DNA from: Coriobacteriales bacterium
GTDB taxonomy: Bacteria > Actinomycetota > Coriobacteriia > Coriobacteriales > UBA8131
NCBI GenBank assembly: GCA_031264075.1
Contig: JAISEO010000048.1
Location: 1 to 42,847, forward strand
Length of the DNA: 42,847 nucleotides
Reading direction: 5' to 3'
Part shown: piece by piece, positions 17,812 to 27,420 of the stretch
Layout: every line of letters begins with the position of its first letter
How positions within the stretch are numbered: the first letter of the stretch is position 1
Translations under genes and position numbers: made by a program
The notes under the pieces: model-generated
Seen by the model: only the letters and a program-made list of their open reading frames with translations
Told to the model about the DNA's origin: nothing
Databases searched by the model: none

Positions 17812-18546
17812 CTAATACTCGCTCAGGCCTCTGTTGAGCTCATCGCCAATGGTAGTTCTGGCATCGTGTCCGGGGTAGACGACGGTCTCGGGCGGCAGCT
17901 CGGCGAGCCGCGCCAGAGAGTTGTGCATGTCCTGGGCACTGCCGCCGGCAAAGTCGGTTCTGCCGCAGGTTCCGCGAAACAGCGTGTCGCCGCTGAAAAG
18001 CACGCCTGCCTCGGCGTTGTACAGACAGATGGAGCCGGGGGTGTGCCCGGGGGTGTGGAGTACGTGGAGATCGAGTCCGCAGGCGTCTATGACGTCGCCG
18101 TCTACGAGGACGAAATCGGCGTGGGGGGCCTCAGCGTCAAGGAGAGGCGCCCCGTCACTTCCCACACAGCCGTCCGGGTTCGGGGCCTCGCCGGTCTTGA
18201 AGCGGCCATTCCGTATACGGTTCAGGCGCCGGGCAAAGGCGGCGTAGCCTCCTCTGATGGCCTCAAAGCCCTCCTCTATCCACGACGCGTCATCCTCATG
18301 GATGTAGATGCTCGTGTCGCGCTGCTCCGCCAGGCGTGCCACGCCGCCTATATGGTCGTAGTGCCCATGGGTGATAAGGATGGCCGCGAGCGTCCGCTCG
18401 CCCACGCGCTCCAGAATCAACTCCGGCTCATCGCCCGGATCTATGACCACGACACAGCTGCTGTCCGGCGAGGGCGCGACGATATAGCAGTTGGTGGTAA
18501 AGCTGGGGTCTCCGGCGATTTTGACCGGCACGGTCTCGATTTGCAT
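17812..18546 (-). CDS. MBL-fold metallo-hydrolase (glyoxalase II-like)
   Basis: ILITHGHYDHIGG, HTPGHTPGSICLY, FSGDTLF, YPGHDARTTIGDE. Confidence 0.93.
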   Translation of the reverse strand: MQIETVPVKIAGDPSFTTNCYIVAPSPDSSCVVVIDPGDEPELILERVGERTLAAILITHGHYDHIGGVARLAEQRDTSIYIHEDDASWIEEGFEAIRGGYAAFARRLNRIRNGRFKTGEAPNPDGCVGSDGAPLLDAEAPHADFVLVDGDVIDACGLDLHVLHTPGHTPGSICLYNAEAGVLFSGDTLFRGTCGRTDFAGGSAQDMHNSLARLAELPPETVVYPGHDARTTIGDELNRGLSEY

Positions 18547-20882
18547 CAGCTGTTCTTCTCCTTATGTTTCTTAACGACCTGTCCGGGCAGGCTCCGCTGG
18601 GCATCTATGACGCCATCGACATTGCTGAGGTGCTCGAGTATCGTGTGAATCTGCTGCGTGCTGCTCACCTCGAACAGAAAGCTCATCTCCACGATGCCGT
18701 CGGGATGGGTCACCGATGACGACCCGAGCACGTTGACACCGTTGTTGGCCAGGGCGATGATGACGTCCTGCAAAAGCCTGAGCCGGTCGATTGCCTCAAC
18801 AAACACCTCAACGTTAAAGGTGTTCTCCTGCTTGGCGCTCTGTTGCCAGCTTACCTCTATTATACGTTCCGGCTGCTGGGAGAGGCTCAGAGTATTGGGA
18901 CAATTCGTGCGATGCACGCTCACACCCCGCCCGCGTGTCACAAAGCCGATGATGTCATCTCCCGGCACCGGATTGCAGCACTGCGCGAGCCGCACGAGCA
19001 CGTCCTCGAGCCCCTTGACCAGCACGCCGCTCTGGGCCTTTTTGTCGAGCCTCCTCTTGGGCGCGAGAGCGGCCTGTGCCTTCTTCGGGAGATCGGCGAT
19101 AGTCGTGACATCCGGCCAGAGTTCGGGGCCCTGCTCCGGCTTGACCAGGATCTTCAGGAGCTTGTTGGCTATCATACGCTGGCTGGTCTTACCCGAGCCT
19201 ATCTGCGCAAACAGCTCATCGCTGTCGCTCACGCCCACATCCTCGCACACCTTGGCTATGGCACGCGTCGAGCGCTGTGAACTGAGGCCAAGGCCGTGCT
19301 TGCGCATCTCCCGTGCCAGGAGTTCGCGGCCCTTGAGGATGTCGTCGGAGCGGGTTACCTTGGAGAAGTAGCTGCGTATCTTCTGCCGGGCCGACGGCGT
19401 CTTGACGATGGACAGCCAGTCACGCGAGGGGCCGGAGCCCTTCTGGGTGAGCACTTCTACCCGGTCGCCTGTCTGCAGCTCGTAGCTGAGCGGCACAATG
19501 GCGCCGTTTACCTTGGCACCGATGCATTGGTTTCCCACCTCGGTATGGATGGCATAGGCAAAGTCTATGGGTGTGGAGCCGGCGCGCAGCGTGACGACCT
19601 CACCGCTTGGCGTAAAGACAAAGACCTCGGTATAGTCAAGGTCGAGCCTGAGCGCATCGAGGAATTCGCTGGGGTCCGTGGTGTCGTCAGCCCAGTCGAG
19701 CATCTGGTGCAGCCACATGAGCTGTTCATCGGAGATGGCATCGTAGCTGTCGGAGCTGTCCTTGTAGCGCCAGTGCGCGGCCACGCCGTACTCGTTGATG
19801 CGGTGCATCTCCCTCGTGCGTATCTGTATCTCCAGGGGCCGCGTGGCCGGACCGATGACCGTGGTGTGCAGGCTCTGGTACATATTGAACTTGGGCATGG
19901 CGATATAGTCCTTGAAGCGACCCGGCATCGGGCTCCAGAGCGTGTGAACGGCGCCGAGGCACGAATAACATTCGGCCACCGTATCCACGATGACGCGCAG
20001 CGCGATGAGGTCGTATATGTCCGAGAAATCCTTGCCCTTCTCGGCCATCTTCTGATAGATGGAGTAGAGGTGCTTGGGCCGTCCGGTGATGCGTGCGTTG
20101 ATGCTGCTGTCCTTAAGCTCGCCTTCCAGCAGATCGATGGTGCTGCGCAGATAGTGCTCGCGCGCGTCGCGCGACTCGGCGACCATGCGCTGTATCTGGC
20201 TGAACCTCACCGGATCAAGGTAGTAGAAGCTGAGGTCCTCAAGCTCCCATTTGATGGAATTGATGCCGAGCCTGTGGGCCAGGGGCGCGTAGATCTCCAT
20301 CGTCTCGCGCGCCTTGAAGATGCGCCGATCCTCGCGCAGAACCTGCAGCGTACGCATGTTGTGGAGGCGGTCGGCCAGCTTGATGACGATGACGCGGATG
20401 TCGCGGCTCATGGCTACGAGCATCTTGCGCAGATTCTTTGCCTGCTGCTCACCCAGGGTCTCTATCTCGAGCTGGGTTATCTTGGTAACGCCGTCTACGA
20501 GCACCATGACATCGGGAGAAAACTCCCGCTCTATGTCTTTGAGCGAGCGGGAGGAGTCCTCGACCGTGTCATGCAGTATGGCAGCCGTCAGCGTATCCAC
20601 GTCCATGCGGAGTTCCGCCAGGATGAGCGTGACCTGCACGGGATGGTTGATAAACGCCTCGCCGGTCTTGCGGGTCTGGCCCTGGTGCGCCTCCTCCGCA
20701 TACGCAAAGGCCCGCTTGAGCTGCGCGAGTTCCGGCTCGCCGAGGTAGGTGGACGCCTTGTCCAGGGCCTCAGCGAAGTCGGCCTGGCTCATTTCCTCCG
20801 CCGTGGGGAGGGCGACGCGCAGGGCATCTGAGCCCTTCTCAGGCACCTTGTCTTTCCGATCTTTTGCATCCTGGCCCTTCAC
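18546..20882 (-). CDS. rel: Bifunctional (p)ppGpp synthetase/hydrolase (RSH)
   Basis: 778 aa; HD motif AAILHDTVEDS, synthetase motif GRFKDYIAMPKFNMYQSLHTTV, TGS and ACT domains; TGATG junction with the MBL gene. Confidence 0.95.
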   Translation of the reverse strand: MKGQDAKDRKDKVPEKGSDALRVALPTAEEMSQADFAEALDKASTYLGEPELAQLKRAFAYAEEAHQGQTRKTGEAFINHPVQVTLILAELRMDVDTLTAAILHDTVEDSSRSLKDIEREFSPDVMVLVDGVTKITQLEIETLGEQQAKNLRKMLVAMSRDIRVIVIKLADRLHNMRTLQVLREDRRIFKARETMEIYAPLAHRLGINSIKWELEDLSFYYLDPVRFSQIQRMVAESRDAREHYLRSTIDLLEGELKDSSINARITGRPKHLYSIYQKMAEKGKDFSDIYDLIALRVIVDTVAECYSCLGAVHTLWSPMPGRFKDYIAMPKFNMYQSLHTTVIGPATRPLEIQIRTREMHRINEYGVAAHWRYKDSSDSYDAISDEQLMWLHQMLDWADDTTDPSEFLDALRLDLDYTEVFVFTPSGEVVTLRAGSTPIDFAYAIHTEVGNQCIGAKVNGAIVPLSYELQTGDRVEVLTQKGSGPSRDWLSIVKTPSARQKIRSYFSKVTRSDDILKGRELLAREMRKHGLGLSSQRSTRAIAKVCEDVGVSDSDELFAQIGSGKTSQRMIANKLLKILVKPEQGPELWPDVTTIADLPKKAQAALAPKRRLDKKAQSGVLVKGLEDVLVRLAQCCNPVPGDDIIGFVTRGRGVSVHRTNCPNTLSLSQQPERIIEVSWQQSAKQENTFNVEVFVEAIDRLRLLQDVIIALANNGVNVLGSSSVTHPDGIVEMSFLFEVSSTQQIHTILEHLSNVDGVIDAQRSLPGQVVKKHKEKNS

Positions 20883-23869
20883 GCAGGTTCCTGCTCCTCT
20901 GTTGTCTGGGTCGTCTCGTCCGCCAGGGGTGTCAGCGGTCTCTGAATAACTGATGATAGCCCATCAGGGCTCGTCTTGAATAACCAATCTGCAAACAGTT
21001 CCAGATGCTGCACGGCCATCCGACCTTCGTTGTGCGCACATTCGTCCGCCTCCTCGGCTTCTCTCTCCAGATGCTCTGCCATCCACACGGCATCGGAACG
21101 CTCCGCAAGCACGTGGACAAAGGCCTCCTGCCCGTCGCGTCCGGCGCGGCCTGCCATCTGGTTGAAGTCGATGATGCTGTAGGGCAGGTCGTAGAGTATG
21201 ACGTCGCGCACATCCGGGATGTTGACCCCCTCGCCAAAGGCCGAGGTGGCAACGAGGCAACTGAGCGCCCCGCTCCTGAAACTCTCCTCCACCGCGCGGC
21301 GGTCCTCAGCCGTGAGGGCGGCGTTGTAGAAGGCGATACGCTCTGCCTGCTCGGAGAGCCCCTTGCGGAGCGCCTTGCAGAGCTGGATGGTAGTTGCCCG
21401 CGAGGAGGCATACACGAGCGACTTGCTGCTCTGTGCCACGACTTCGGCGAGATAGGCCTCGCGGTCGAGACTCTCCCGCCTGTCTTTCAGGGTGAGATTG
21501 GGTCGCCTGCTCGTGTCAACAACTATCTGCTCAACAGCCAGGCTTTGGGTGATGGCATCCGTGGTAGCCTTGTCGGACGTGGCCGACAGGCCGAGGAATA
21601 CCGCACCGGGAGCGAGGGAACGCAGGCGCTCCAACTGCGTGTAGCCCGGCCTGAACCGCTCGCCCGATGTGGCGATATGGTGCGCCTCGTCGATGACGAT
21701 AAAGCCAAACTCACTCCAGAATCCGTAGGTGGCAGCGTTGGCAAGGACGAATTCCGGTGTCGAGAGCACAACGTGGATGCTGCCTTCGAGCACCCCCTGT
21801 GCTATGCGCTCCCGCTCTGGCTGGGGCGTGGCGCCGGTAAGACTCGCACAGACAAGCCCGACCCTTCCCAGAGCAGCCGTAAGACAGTACTCCTGATCGC
21901 TGATGAGCGAGCGCAGGGGGTAGATGAACAGGCTCGGCCGGTGTGCACCCAACGCGAGTCTTGCGGCATGGGTGTGGAAGATGAGAGACTTGCCCCTTCC
22001 GGTGGCCATGATGGCCAGGGTGGACCTCTGCTGTGCAAGGGTCTCCAGGCACTTGGACTGCGACGCCCTGAGTACCAGGTCGCTCCCCTGGAGCGTGGCC
22101 GCCAACTCCTGATCGGACGGGATGGAAGACGGGCGGGCGGACACGCTCGTAGGCTCCGGGCCTTCCTCCTCCGCTGCCTTAAGCGTCCTGCCCGATGCGA
22201 TGACATCGAGGAGATAGAGCTTCTTCGTGCGCCTCCCCCGCCATTCGTCTACGCGCACACGATAGATGACGTCGCCTCGGGCGGGCAGATCCTCCAGACG
22301 GCGATACGGCGTGTTAAACCAGATGGCCTGCAGCTCCCGCACCCCATCGGAGATCGTGAGTGCCATGTGCTGCTCACCCGTGCCCACGAAGCGGGCGGAC
22401 TTAAGCAGCAGGTCACAGCTCAGGAACTTCGGCTCGGGATTCTCGCTGCCAAAGGGTTCCAGAATGCTCAGCTCGTCAATGGCCGCGAGGCTCAACTGCT
22501 CCAGGCCTATCTCGCAGTCGATCTCGTCGGCGACATCAAACTGCTCGGGCGGTATCCCCTCCATGATGGCATCCAGCCGTGTCGCGAACTCCTCCATACG
22601 GTCCTCGGCCAGGGTCAGCCCAACGGCGGCCTTATGCCCACCAAAACGCACGAACATATCGGACAGACTGCTCACGGCTGCGTGGAGATCAACACCGCCG
22701 ACCGTCCTGCCGGAGCCGATGGCGAGCCCGTCTTCAAAGGAGAAGACCAGGGCGGGCACGCCGTAGTGACGGGCGAGACGACCGGCCACAATGCCCTTGA
22801 CGCCGTCATGCCAGCGCTCCCCTCCCACTATCAGCACTCTGCGCTCGGGGGAGAAGGGCTCTATCTGCTTAACCGCCTCGGAAAACAGAGCAGTCTCCAG
22901 GTCTTTGCGCTCGGTGTTGAGGGCCTCAAGCCTGGAAGCCAGGTATCTGGCCTTGTCGGGATTCTGAGTGCTGAGCAGGTCAAAGGCTATCAGAGGATCG
23001 CTTATACGGCCCGCTGCGTTAAGCCGGGGTATCAGCCCATAGGACAGCGCCTCTGCAGTAAGCTCCGCGTCGCTGCGGCCAGAGACATCGCCCACGGCGG
23101 TGATGCCCGGGCGTGGCTGCGCATTGATCATCCTCAGGCCGGCTCTGACGAGCGAGCGGTTCTCGCCGGTGAGGGGCATGCAGTCGGCTATGGTGCCCAG
23201 GGCCGCCAGATCCAGCTGCGTCTTCCAGAGCTCCGGCTGTTCAAACTGCGCACCCACCAGGGCTGCGAGCTTGAGCGCCACGCCTGCCCCCGCAAGGATG
23301 GCGGCAGGGCTGCCTTCGGAGAGCTTGGGGTCGGCGATGGGCACCCCCTCAGGCAGCATGTCGGAGGCTTCGTGGTGGTCGGTAATCAGGACCTCGACGC
23401 CCCGCTCCTTAAGCTGGGTCACCTCAGTGGCCCCGGATACCCCGCAGTCCACGGTGAGCAGCACATCGGGCGCCAGGGCAAAGATACGTTCGAGTACGGC
23501 GTTGGAAAGGCCGTAACCCTCGCCCCGACGCAGGGGAAGCACGACCCGAGGGTGCGAGCCCAGGGCCGTGAGGACATTGGCCATGATGGCGGAGGCGGTT
23601 ATACCGTCCACGTCGTAGTCGCCAAAGATGCAGATCCTGTGCCCGGCACGCACCGCCTCTGCAAGCCGTTTGGCTATCTCCTCCATATTGTCGATGTCTG
23701 CCGGGTTCGTCCAATCCTGTGCAAGCGAGGGGTTGATGAACCGGCGGGCCTCCCGGGCGCTGTCTATGCCGCGCGCGGCCAGAACTCCGGCAACAATGCT
23801 GTAGAGCCCCAGCTCAGTCGCCAATACGGCGGCCTCTGCAGCAGCCAATGACTTCAGTTTCCAACGCAC
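20879..23869 (-). CDS. recJ: RecJ single-strand exonuclease fused to a C-terminal RecQ-like SF2 helicase core
   Basis: 996 aa; RecJ: FGDYDVDGITASAIM, ITDHHEAS, FGGHKAAVGLTL; helicase: MATGRGKS, VIDEAHHI, LSATSDKAT, NQMAGRAGRDGQ. Confidence 0.93.
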   Translation of the reverse strand: MRWKLKSLAAAEAAVLATELGLYSIVAGVLAARGIDSAREARRFINPSLAQDWTNPADIDNMEEIAKRLAEAVRAGHRICIFGDYDVDGITASAIMANVLTALGSHPRVVLPLRRGEGYGLSNAVLERIFALAPDVLLTVDCGVSGATEVTQLKERGVEVLITDHHEASDMLPEGVPIADPKLSEGSPAAILAGAGVALKLAALVGAQFEQPELWKTQLDLAALGTIADCMPLTGENRSLVRAGLRMINAQPRPGITAVGDVSGRSDAELTAEALSYGLIPRLNAAGRISDPLIAFDLLSTQNPDKARYLASRLEALNTERKDLETALFSEAVKQIEPFSPERRVLIVGGERWHDGVKGIVAGRLARHYGVPALVFSFEDGLAIGSGRTVGGVDLHAAVSSLSDMFVRFGGHKAAVGLTLAEDRMEEFATRLDAIMEGIPPEQFDVADEIDCEIGLEQLSLAAIDELSILEPFGSENPEPKFLSCDLLLKSARFVGTGEQHMALTISDGVRELQAIWFNTPYRRLEDLPARGDVIYRVRVDEWRGRRTKKLYLLDVIASGRTLKAAEEEGPEPTSVSARPSSIPSDQELAATLQGSDLVLRASQSKCLETLAQQRSTLAIMATGRGKSLIFHTHAARLALGAHRPSLFIYPLRSLISDQEYCLTAALGRVGLVCASLTGATPQPERERIAQGVLEGSIHVVLSTPEFVLANAATYGFWSEFGFIVIDEAHHIATSGERFRPGYTQLERLRSLAPGAVFLGLSATSDKATTDAITQSLAVEQIVVDTSRRPNLTLKDRRESLDREAYLAEVVAQSSKSLVYASSRATTIQLCKALRKGLSEQAERIAFYNAALTAEDRRAVEESFRSGALSCLVATSAFGEGVNIPDVRDVILYDLPYSIIDFNQMAGRAGRDGQEAFVHVLAERSDAVWMAEHLEREAEEADECAHNEGRMAVQHLELFADWLFKTSPDGLSSVIQRPLTPLADETTQTTEEQEPA

Positions 23870-24000
23870 GAAAAAATACCTCCCTCAGGTGGTGTACACG
23901 GATACGCATGTTTACCCTCTATTGTAACCCTCAACGGCGGTATGCGGTAGAATAAGGTGCATCGTATACATACGAGAACACGGTATGCAAGGAGCGGGAT

Positions 24001-24858
24001 GTGGCCAGAAAACCACGGTTTGGCCAACGAACATGGAACTTCTCGGATGGCGGCAACAAGTTCAACGGCCGTCCGAGATATGTGCGTTCCCGCAATCAAA
24101 AGCCTATCTCGCCCGCGCTCAAACGAGGGGTTATCCATTGCAAGCGCTGCGGCAGCAGAGTGGTGGGCAATGTCGCCAACTGCCCCTTTTGTGGGCGTCC
24201 GCTCCGCCCTGTCTACGCCCGTTTCTGGTTTTGGCTCATCGTCGTGGTCGTTGTGGCCTTGGGGGTTGTCTTTATCGTCAATGTTGCCCTGCCGGAAGAA
24301 AACACCATGCCCTCCAGTCCTGCCGAACCAAAGCTGCCCCGGGTAGTAGGCGGCGCGGAGGACAGCTCCCTCAAGGCCCTGGCGCTCGGCACGACCATAG
24401 ACAACAGCGGTCTGGAGGTGACCGTCTCTGCCGTCTCCGCCGGCCTTAAGGCTGCCAATGGCGCGCAGATCTACGTCGTTGAGGTGGAGTTCATCAATAC
24501 CGGGGAGGAAGCGACCGTCCTGTACTCTACTCAGTGGATGCTCGAGCTACCGGACGGCACGCGGCTCGATACCTTCGTTGGCTCCGCGGCAGACGGCGCT
24601 ACCATCTCCTCCAATTTTGAGGCCTATACGCTGGCGGCAAACGGGCGCTTCTCCGGCCGACTCTATTTTGCCGTGCCTGAGCCAACTGCCACCGAAGAGG
24701 AGGGCGGCGTGAGCGAAGACGTAGACGGCACAGAACCCGAGGGCACGGAGCAGGCCGATACGGGGCCTGCAGCTCCCACGCCCAGCGCCGTGGTCTACCA
24801 GCCCTCAGCGCTGGCCTACAGTGAGGAACTCCTGGTCACCTGGGAGGTAGCGCGTTAG
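24001..24858 (+). CDS. Zinc-ribbon, single-TM protein with DUF4352-like extracellular domain
   Basis: CKRCGSRVVGNVANCPFCG zinc ribbon, TM FWFWLIVVVVVALGVVFIV, then a beta-rich domain (VEVEFINTGEEATVL); GTG start preceded by AAGGAG. Confidence 0.8.
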   Translation: MARKPRFGQRTWNFSDGGNKFNGRPRYVRSRNQKPISPALKRGVIHCKRCGSRVVGNVANCPFCGRPLRPVYARFWFWLIVVVVVALGVVFIVNVALPEENTMPSSPAEPKLPRVVGGAEDSSLKALALGTTIDNSGLEVTVSAVSAGLKAANGAQIYVVEVEFINTGEEATVLYSTQWMLELPDGTRLDTFVGSAADGATISSNFEAYTLAANGRFSGRLYFAVPEPTATEEEGGVSEDVDGTEPEGTEQADTGPAAPTPSAVVYQPSALAYSEELLVTWEVAR

Positions 24859-24862
24859 CACG

Positions 24863-25819
24863 CTACTCGCCCAGATTCTCCGACGCGGCAAAGAAACCTA
24901 CGCCGTCCCCGTATTTCTCGTAAAGCTTCCGGTAACGGGGCTCACGCTGCTTCCAGAGTGCATACAGCGGCGTTGCGACAAAGACGGACGAATAGGAGCC
25001 GAGCACGAGGCCAAAGGCCATCGCAAACGCAAAGTCCTTGAGGGTCTCGCCGCCAAAGAACAGCATGGCGAGTATGGGTACGAGGGCCGTCGTGAGCGTG
25101 TTGATCGTACGCATCAGCACCTGGTTGATGGAATGATTGGCCACCGTCATGAAGCTGTGGTTCTTCGTGGACTCCATATTATCCTTTATGCGATGGAACA
25201 CCACCACCGTGTCATAGAGCGAATAGCCCATGATGGTGAGCAGGGCTGCCACCACATTCGGCGTTATCTCACGCCCGAAAACCGCATAGATGCCCACGAT
25301 GATGACGAGGTCGTGGATGAGGGTCAGCACCGCCGCCAGGCTCATCTTGTACTCAAAACGCACGGCAACATAGCCGATGATGAGCACGAGGGCAACGAGA
25401 AAGGCAATCGCCGAGGTACGCGTCACTTCCTGGCCCCAACCCGGACCGATGGTCATGACCTGAAAACTGCCCGTATCAAGCTCAAGGGCTGCCGCCACCT
25501 CATCGGCCATGGCAGAGGCAACCGCCGCGTCGGTCTCAGAGGTGCGCACGACAAAGCCGGCCTCACCGTCGGAGCTCATGGTCGTCTGCACCAGGGGAGA
25601 CTCAGCCCCCGCGTCGGTAAAGGCGTCGCGCATCTGCTCGGTGGTAATCTCGCCGGTATTGCTGAAGTCGATGGAGGTGCCGCCTACGAACTCGATGCCG
25701 TAGGTGAGGCCTTTGAACACGATGGCGAGAATGGATATAACCAGCAGCGCCGCCGATACCGCAAAGAATATCCGGCGCTTGGAAAGGAAGTTGATGTCTT
25801 TTTTGAAGGGCCTTACCAT
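24863..25819 (-). CDS. secF: Protein translocase subunit SecF
   Basis: GIEFVGGTSIDFS, RTSAIAFLVALVLIIGYVAVRFE, MGYSLYDTVVVFHRIKDN. Confidence 0.96.
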   Translation of the reverse strand: MVRPFKKDINFLSKRRIFFAVSAALLVISILAIVFKGLTYGIEFVGGTSIDFSNTGEITTEQMRDAFTDAGAESPLVQTTMSSDGEAGFVVRTSETDAAVASAMADEVAAALELDTGSFQVMTIGPGWGQEVTRTSAIAFLVALVLIIGYVAVRFEYKMSLAAVLTLIHDLVIIVGIYAVFGREITPNVVAALLTIMGYSLYDTVVVFHRIKDNMESTKNHSFMTVANHSINQVLMRTINTLTTALVPILAMLFFGGETLKDFAFAMAFGLVLGSYSSVFVATPLYALWKQREPRYRKLYEKYGDGVGFFAASENLGE

Positions 25820-27369
25820 TATTGCTCACCCCTTACCAGTTCTCCGGCCTGCACGGCAAACTCCTCATCCTCCTTGACACCCCAGAAGCCCGGGTGACGG
25901 GTGATAATCCGGGGAGCCAGCAGTCGGATAAGAGGGGCCTTGAAGATGAGCATGGTGAGAATGTCGCAGACCACACCCAGGGCAAGCGTCAGGCCAAAGC
26001 CCTTGACCGCGCCCACCGAGATGAAGAACAGCGCGAGTGCCGAGATCATCGTTACCAGGTCGGCGTCGATGGAGGTGATGATGGCGTGCCTCACCCCGGT
26101 TATCGAGGCGGCACGGACGCTGCGGCCCATGCGTATCTCCTCCTTGAAGCGCTCAAGCACAAGGATGGAGGAGTCCGCCGCCACACCGATGGAGAGTACG
26201 ATACCGGCGATGCCGGCGAGGGAGAGCGCGAACTGGTTGAAGTAGCTGAGTACGGCCAGTATGCCCAGATACAGGATCGCAAAAACGATGATGGCGGCGG
26301 AGGTGAGAAGCCCGATGCCGCGGTAGAACACGAACAGATAGATGGCGACGAGCGCCAGGCCGATGAGTGCGACGAGCACGCCCTGGAAGAGCGCCTCCTG
26401 GCCCAGCGTGGGCCCTATCACCTGGGAGGAGATGACACTGAGCGTTACCGGCAGCGAGCCGGACTCCAACACGGTCTTGAGTGAGTTGGCATCGCTTAAG
26501 GTGTAGTCACCGGTAATGGCCACGTTGCCATCCGTGATGGCGCTCTGCACGGCTGGCGCGCTCTGTATGGCACCGTCCAAGATGATGGCTATCTTGCCAT
26601 TGGTGGCCACGAGCTCACGCGTGACCTCGGCAAAGGCCTCGGTGGCCTCGGCGTTGAGGTCGAGGTTGACCGCGTAGGTGGTTCCTATCTCAGACTCCTG
26701 GCTCACGGATACGGAATCGATATCGGCGCCAGTGAAGATAGGCGTATAACTGTCCGGCTCCAGCGCCAACAGATGATAGGTGGTATAGGTCTGGCTTCCA
26801 CTCTCATCCACGGAATAGCTCGTCATCGCGTACATGCCCGCCGGAGCACGGCCGTTTTTAAGCTCCGCGTCCACCTGCTCCTCGCTGATCTGGTCAAAGG
26901 CGAGCATCTCGTTTATCTGCTGGTCGGAGACGACCGAGCCGTTCTCGAGGGACTGTACGTCCTCCTGGTCGGAGACATCGGCCAGATTGACGAACTCCAA
27001 CAGACCGGTCTGGCCGATGGTCTCGAGCGCCTGCGTCTGATCGATACTGCCCGGTATCTGCACGAGCAGCTGGTTGGTGCCCTGAATCTGCACCGATGCC
27101 TCACTGGCGCCGAGCAGGTTGACGCGGCGCTCGATGATCTGTCGCGCGGCCTCCATCTCCTCAGCGGTCGTGCCCGCATCGCCGGCTTTTGAGGCTTCCA
27201 TGACAATGGACAGGCCTCCCTGCACATCCAGGCCCTGATGGATCTTTTCCTGAGGCGGGATAAACATGAAGCACGAGCCCGCCAGCAGTACCGCCAACAC
27301 AATCAGTAGCGCAACATGGTTGCGTGCCGGTGAAGGCTTTTTCTTAGGTTTGAAGCGTTTGTCAGCCAC
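25819..27369 (-). CDS. secD: Protein translocase subunit SecD
   Basis: GLDVQGGLSIVMEA, FYRGIGLLTSAAI, GIAGIVLSIGVAADSSILVLERFKEE; GTG start with GGAGGGG; TAATG junction with secF. Confidence 0.96.
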   Translation of the reverse strand: MADKRFKPKKKPSPARNHVALLIVLAVLLAGSCFMFIPPQEKIHQGLDVQGGLSIVMEASKAGDAGTTAEEMEAARQIIERRVNLLGASEASVQIQGTNQLLVQIPGSIDQTQALETIGQTGLLEFVNLADVSDQEDVQSLENGSVVSDQQINEMLAFDQISEEQVDAELKNGRAPAGMYAMTSYSVDESGSQTYTTYHLLALEPDSYTPIFTGADIDSVSVSQESEIGTTYAVNLDLNAEATEAFAEVTRELVATNGKIAIILDGAIQSAPAVQSAITDGNVAITGDYTLSDANSLKTVLESGSLPVTLSVISSQVIGPTLGQEALFQGVLVALIGLALVAIYLFVFYRGIGLLTSAAIIVFAILYLGILAVLSYFNQFALSLAGIAGIVLSIGVAADSSILVLERFKEEIRMGRSVRAASITGVRHAIITSIDADLVTMISALALFFISVGAVKGFGLTLALGVVCDILTMLIFKAPLIRLLAPRIITRHPGFWGVKEDEEFAVQAGELVRGEQ

Positions 27370-27420
27370 ATTCCCCTCCGTATCGAATAAAGGACGTACC
27401 GGATTATAACGCTTTTGCGC

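Noticed and set aside
19296-20831. 511-aa ORF on the plus strand opposite rel
   Set aside because: Antisense to the clear Rel CDS; composition typical of a frame created by GC bias.
21005-23851. 948-aa ORF on the plus strand opposite recJ
   Set aside because: Shadow ORF: lies fully antisense to a strongly supported RecJ-helicase CDS in GC-rich DNA; its protein shows no recognisable domain.
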